Shown piece by piece: positions 5,834 to 7,622 of a stretch of DNA of 7,622 nt. The DNA is taken from assembly GCA_026989715.1 (NCBI GenBank), contig JALSIU010000353.1:1-7622 (forward strand), in the 5' to 3' direction. The notes below the pieces were generated by a model. It worked only from the letters and a program-made list of their open reading frames with translations, ran no database searches and was not told where the DNA came from. Within the stretch, counting starts at the first letter, position 1. Every line of letters starts with the position of its first letter. The DNA comes from Methylomonas sp. (GTDB lineage Bacteria > Pseudomonadota > Gammaproteobacteria > Methylococcales > Methylomonadaceae). Position numbers and translations under genes: made by a program.

Positions 5834-6271
5834 CTAATCTTCTCGGTTAAACTCCCCCTCAATCACATCAGGCTGTTCTTTTGGCGGCTGCTGTGCTGAC
5901 ATACCCGATTGCACCAAACGCTTTTCAATAATATATTGCGCAATTTTTCTACGCGCCTGAGGAATTAAACAAGCAAAACCCATCACATCGGTAAAAAAGC
6001 CCGGCGTTAATAACAAAGCACCACCAACCAACAATATCGGCCCCTCAATCATTTCATAAGCCGGCACCTCCCCTCTAGCCAAACCCTCTTGAAAACGTCG
6101 TAAGGTTGCCAAACCTTGCTGCCTGAGTAAACCTGCTCCAATCACTGCCGTTGTGACCACCAACAAAATGGCCGGCAATACTCCAACCATACCGCCAATT
6201 TGCAACAGCAAATAAATTTCAATAAAAGGAATGCTAACAAACGCTAAAAAAATAAATTGTATTGGGTTCAT
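5834..6271 (-). CDS. fxsA: FxsA family inner-membrane protein
   Basis: FxsA is a small cytoplasmic-membrane protein; extra copies in E. coli relieve the exclusion of phage T7 by the F plasmid, but its normal role is not known. The 145-residue product shows the family plan: an N-terminal hydrophobic segment (about 4-24) with the conserved IEIYLLLQIG, a second (about 27-48) ending GAGLLRQQG, a polar stretch with ARGEVPAYEMIEGP, and a third segment (about 76-98) with LLLTPGFFTD. The C-terminal 35 residues are polar and variable, ending in EGEFNRED, similar to other members. It converges on ilvC with a shared terminator. The start is the first Met of the conserved block; no strong ribosome site is visible. 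Confidence 0.93.
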   Translation of the reverse strand: MNPIQFIFLAFVSIPFIEIYLLLQIGGMVGVLPAILLVVTTAVIGAGLLRQQGLATLRRFQEGLARGEVPAYEMIEGPILLVGGALLLTPGFFTDVMGFACLIPQARRKIAQYIIEKRLVQSGMSAQQPPKEQPDVIEGEFNRED

Positions 6272-6552
6272 AATATCGGCCGTAATAAATCAAGTAGCAT
6301 GACACGCTGTAACAGCTATGCAAAAACTATCCATTATATTGTATCTTCTTAATACTATCATGAGGGCTTTGTAAAAATTAACAAATAATTTCTGCGCAGC
6401 CTCTAAATAAAAAAACAAAATTAATATTTGTTTTACAGGGAAAGACGAATTTTAAAGAAATAGTACTCTGTACAGGACAAAAACCGCACTTATCCAAAAA
6501 ATCAGGCAAAATAACGACAAATTACCCACATAACTCAAGATAAAAGAAGTTA
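6272..6552. other. Intergenic region between fxsA and the transposase; left end of the insertion sequence lies here
   Basis: These 281 bases separate divergent genes and must hold the fxsA promoter and the left end of the insertion sequence. Visible structures are a short palindrome GCTGTAACAGC (6306-6316), a palindrome CTGCGCAG (6392-6399), and an imperfect AT-rich inverted repeat (about 6369-6390 against 6416-6437) flanking it. The left terminal repeat cannot be assigned because the right end is not in the window. GAGGGCTTTGTAAAAATTAA near 6362 is only a guess for it. I see no coding frame. Confidence 0.5.
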
Positions 6553-7500
6553 ATGGAAGAGTCACGCCTGCTTAAAAAATATATTGCCCCTTATTTTCAT
6601 TGGAATCAAGCCCACTTAACGCTTCTTTCGCTTTTAATTTTCGGCCTCATTAGAACAAGAACCGTCAATTTAGCCATAGTGGCTGAAAGCTTTGGTACTC
6701 ATGTTCAAATTCACTCACACTATAAACGTATCCAACGATTTTTATCAAATGATAAGTTATCCATGCAGTCAATTGCCCACTTGATAGAAGCTTGGTTTTT
6801 ACCTGAAGGACGGTGGCTGCTTTGTCTGGATCGAACTCATTGGAAGTTTGGACGAATCCATATAAATATACTGGTTCTGGCTGTTGCCGTTCAGGGTGTA
6901 GCCATTCCTCTCTTCTGGGTTATGCTAAAAAAAGCAGGTAACTCAAATACGCAAGAGAGAATCAATTTAATTGGGCAATTTATCAGTCATTTTGGCAGTG
7001 AGCGTATACAGTGCTTAACGGCAGACAGGGAGTTTCGGGGGCAAGATTGGGTTTGCTTCCTGCAACAAAATAATATTCCCTTTTGCATAAGAATTCCTAC
7101 GAACACGCAAGTATTTAACCGGCACCAAAACAAAAAACTACCGGTCAAACGACTATTCAGTTTAAAACCGGGGGAATCTATGGTACTTAATCAGTGCCGC
7201 ACCATTTGGGGGGTAAGCGTTCATCTTGCTTGTTTTCGTTCCACAGATGATTGGGTGATTATTGCTTGCGATCAGGCTCCTGATCAAGCATTAACGGCTT
7301 ATCAACAGCGTTGGGCGATTGAGACTTTATTTCAGTGCTTAAAAGGGCGTGGATTTAATTTAGAAGAAACACACCTAACCAAAGCAGAGCGCATTGAAAA
7401 ACTGTTTGCCGTTCTGACGATTGCTTTCTGCTGGTGTTATAAAATGGGAGAGCGGCGGCATGAGGCGAAACCCATTACGAAAAAAACACGGCAGACCTAG
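6553..7500 (+). CDS. IS4-family transposase (YREK type), C-terminus frameshifted
   Basis: DDE transposase of an insertion sequence. The 315-residue frame carries the full RNase H-like catalytic set: Asp93 in CLDRTHWKFG, Asp158 in TADREFRG, and Glu257 within the IS4 signature Tyr250-x2-Arg253-x3-Glu257-x6-Lys264 (YQQRWAIETLFQCLKG). The insertion between the second Asp and the Glu is mainly beta-rich, as in the family. The N-terminus IRTRTVNLA and SHYKRIQRF is also familiar from this group. The frame ends at TAG 7498-7500 just after a run of seven A (7480-7486). Beyond that run the expected C-terminus KHGRPSKTIFRYG is found one frame on. The last dozen residues of the annotated product are therefore probably not native. 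It may be inactive, rescued by slippage, or affected by a sequencing error. The start ATG at 6553 has only a weak AAGAAG ahead of it. Confidence 0.9.
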   Translation: MEESRLLKKYIAPYFHWNQAHLTLLSLLIFGLIRTRTVNLAIVAESFGTHVQIHSHYKRIQRFLSNDKLSMQSIAHLIEAWFLPEGRWLLCLDRTHWKFGRIHINILVLAVAVQGVAIPLFWVMLKKAGNSNTQERINLIGQFISHFGSERIQCLTADREFRGQDWVCFLQQNNIPFCIRIPTNTQVFNRHQNKKLPVKRLFSLKPGESMVLNQCRTIWGVSVHLACFRSTDDWVIIACDQAPDQALTAYQQRWAIETLFQCLKGRGFNLEETHLTKAERIEKLFAVLTIAFCWCYKMGERRHEAKPITKKTRQT

Positions 7501-7622
7501 TAAGACTATTTTTCGCTATGGAGCTGAGTGGTTAAGAGCTTTACTTCATGAGCCACATACATCAAAAGAAAAGTTACGCCTAATAATAATGCTTTTGCCA
7601 GAACCAGATCCTGATATTAAAA
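7487..7622 (+). pseudogene. Out-of-frame C-terminal part of the IS4 transposase, running off the window
   Basis: Starting at CAC 7487 the frame reads KHGRPSKTIFRYGAEWLRAL and stays open for 45 codons to the edge. The beginning resembles the conserved tail (KKHGRxxKSIFRYG) that I recall in related IS4 transposases. It joins the upstream frame only if one A of the seven-A run at 7480-7486 is skipped or absent. No separate start codon or ribosome site is seen, so it is not an independent gene. Confidence 0.7.

Larger units (their letters stand above)
6553..7622 (+). mobile_element. IS4-family insertion sequence, partial
   Basis: The element is recognised from its YREK transposase. The true left end is somewhere in 6272-6552, and the right end with its inverted repeat and target duplication is beyond 7622, so only the coding part is given here. 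It sits just upstream of fxsA and is divergent from it. Confidence 0.75.

Noticed and set aside
6306..6316. Palindrome GCTGTAACAGC as an fxsA operator
   Set aside because: It is a short single occurrence with no convincing promoter boxes around it, so a regulatory claim is not supported.

Overview
The window looks like chromosomal DNA of a moderately A+T-rich gammaproteobacterium. QueA, the acetolactate synthase subunits (IlvI/IlvH type), class I IlvC and FxsA all resemble gammaproteobacterial versions. The Glu-type cofactor motif of the synthase, together with a nearby insertion sequence and an integrase remnant, suggests an environmental lineage rather than an enteric one. A methanotroph-like (Methylococcales) host is a guess from general resemblance and was not tested.

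Left part (1-1518). A complete tRNA-Leu(CAA) lies on the minus strand with its own promoter and intrinsic terminator. Beyond its 3' end, in the same orientation, is the 5' end of what reads as a P4-type tyrosine integrase. A one-base change in a run of five G/C pairs breaks its frame, and a cluster of related short repeats precedes it. This is the arrangement of an integrative element, or its remnant, at a tRNA-Leu gene. Divergent from the tRNA is queA (queuosine tRNA modification), which is not followed by its common partner tgt.

Middle part (1519-5811). A free-standing gene encodes a small exported, all-helical protein of unknown function; it has a promoter-like element and an inverted repeat in front and a strong hairpin behind. 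Next comes a 382-base region without a recognised gene. It contains promoter-like sites and a possible 19-codon leader peptide rich in Leu/Ile/Val, directly ahead of ilvI-ilvH-ilvC. These three genes encode the first two steps of branched-chain amino acid synthesis: acetolactate synthase catalytic and regulatory subunits, overlapping by one base, and ketol-acid reductoisomerase 33 bases later. A symmetrical hairpin with A and T tracts closes the operon and can also terminate the converging fxsA transcript.

Right part (5812-7622). fxsA encodes a small inner-membrane protein on the minus strand. Divergent from it is an IS4-family (YREK) transposase with an intact catalytic core. Its reading frame is lost at a run of seven A, and the family-like C-terminus continues in another frame to the window edge. 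The right end of the insertion sequence lies outside the window.

I see no clearly new multigene system. The observations most worth checking are the possible ilv leader peptide, the two homopolymer frame breaks in mobile-element genes, and the unrecognised exported helical protein.
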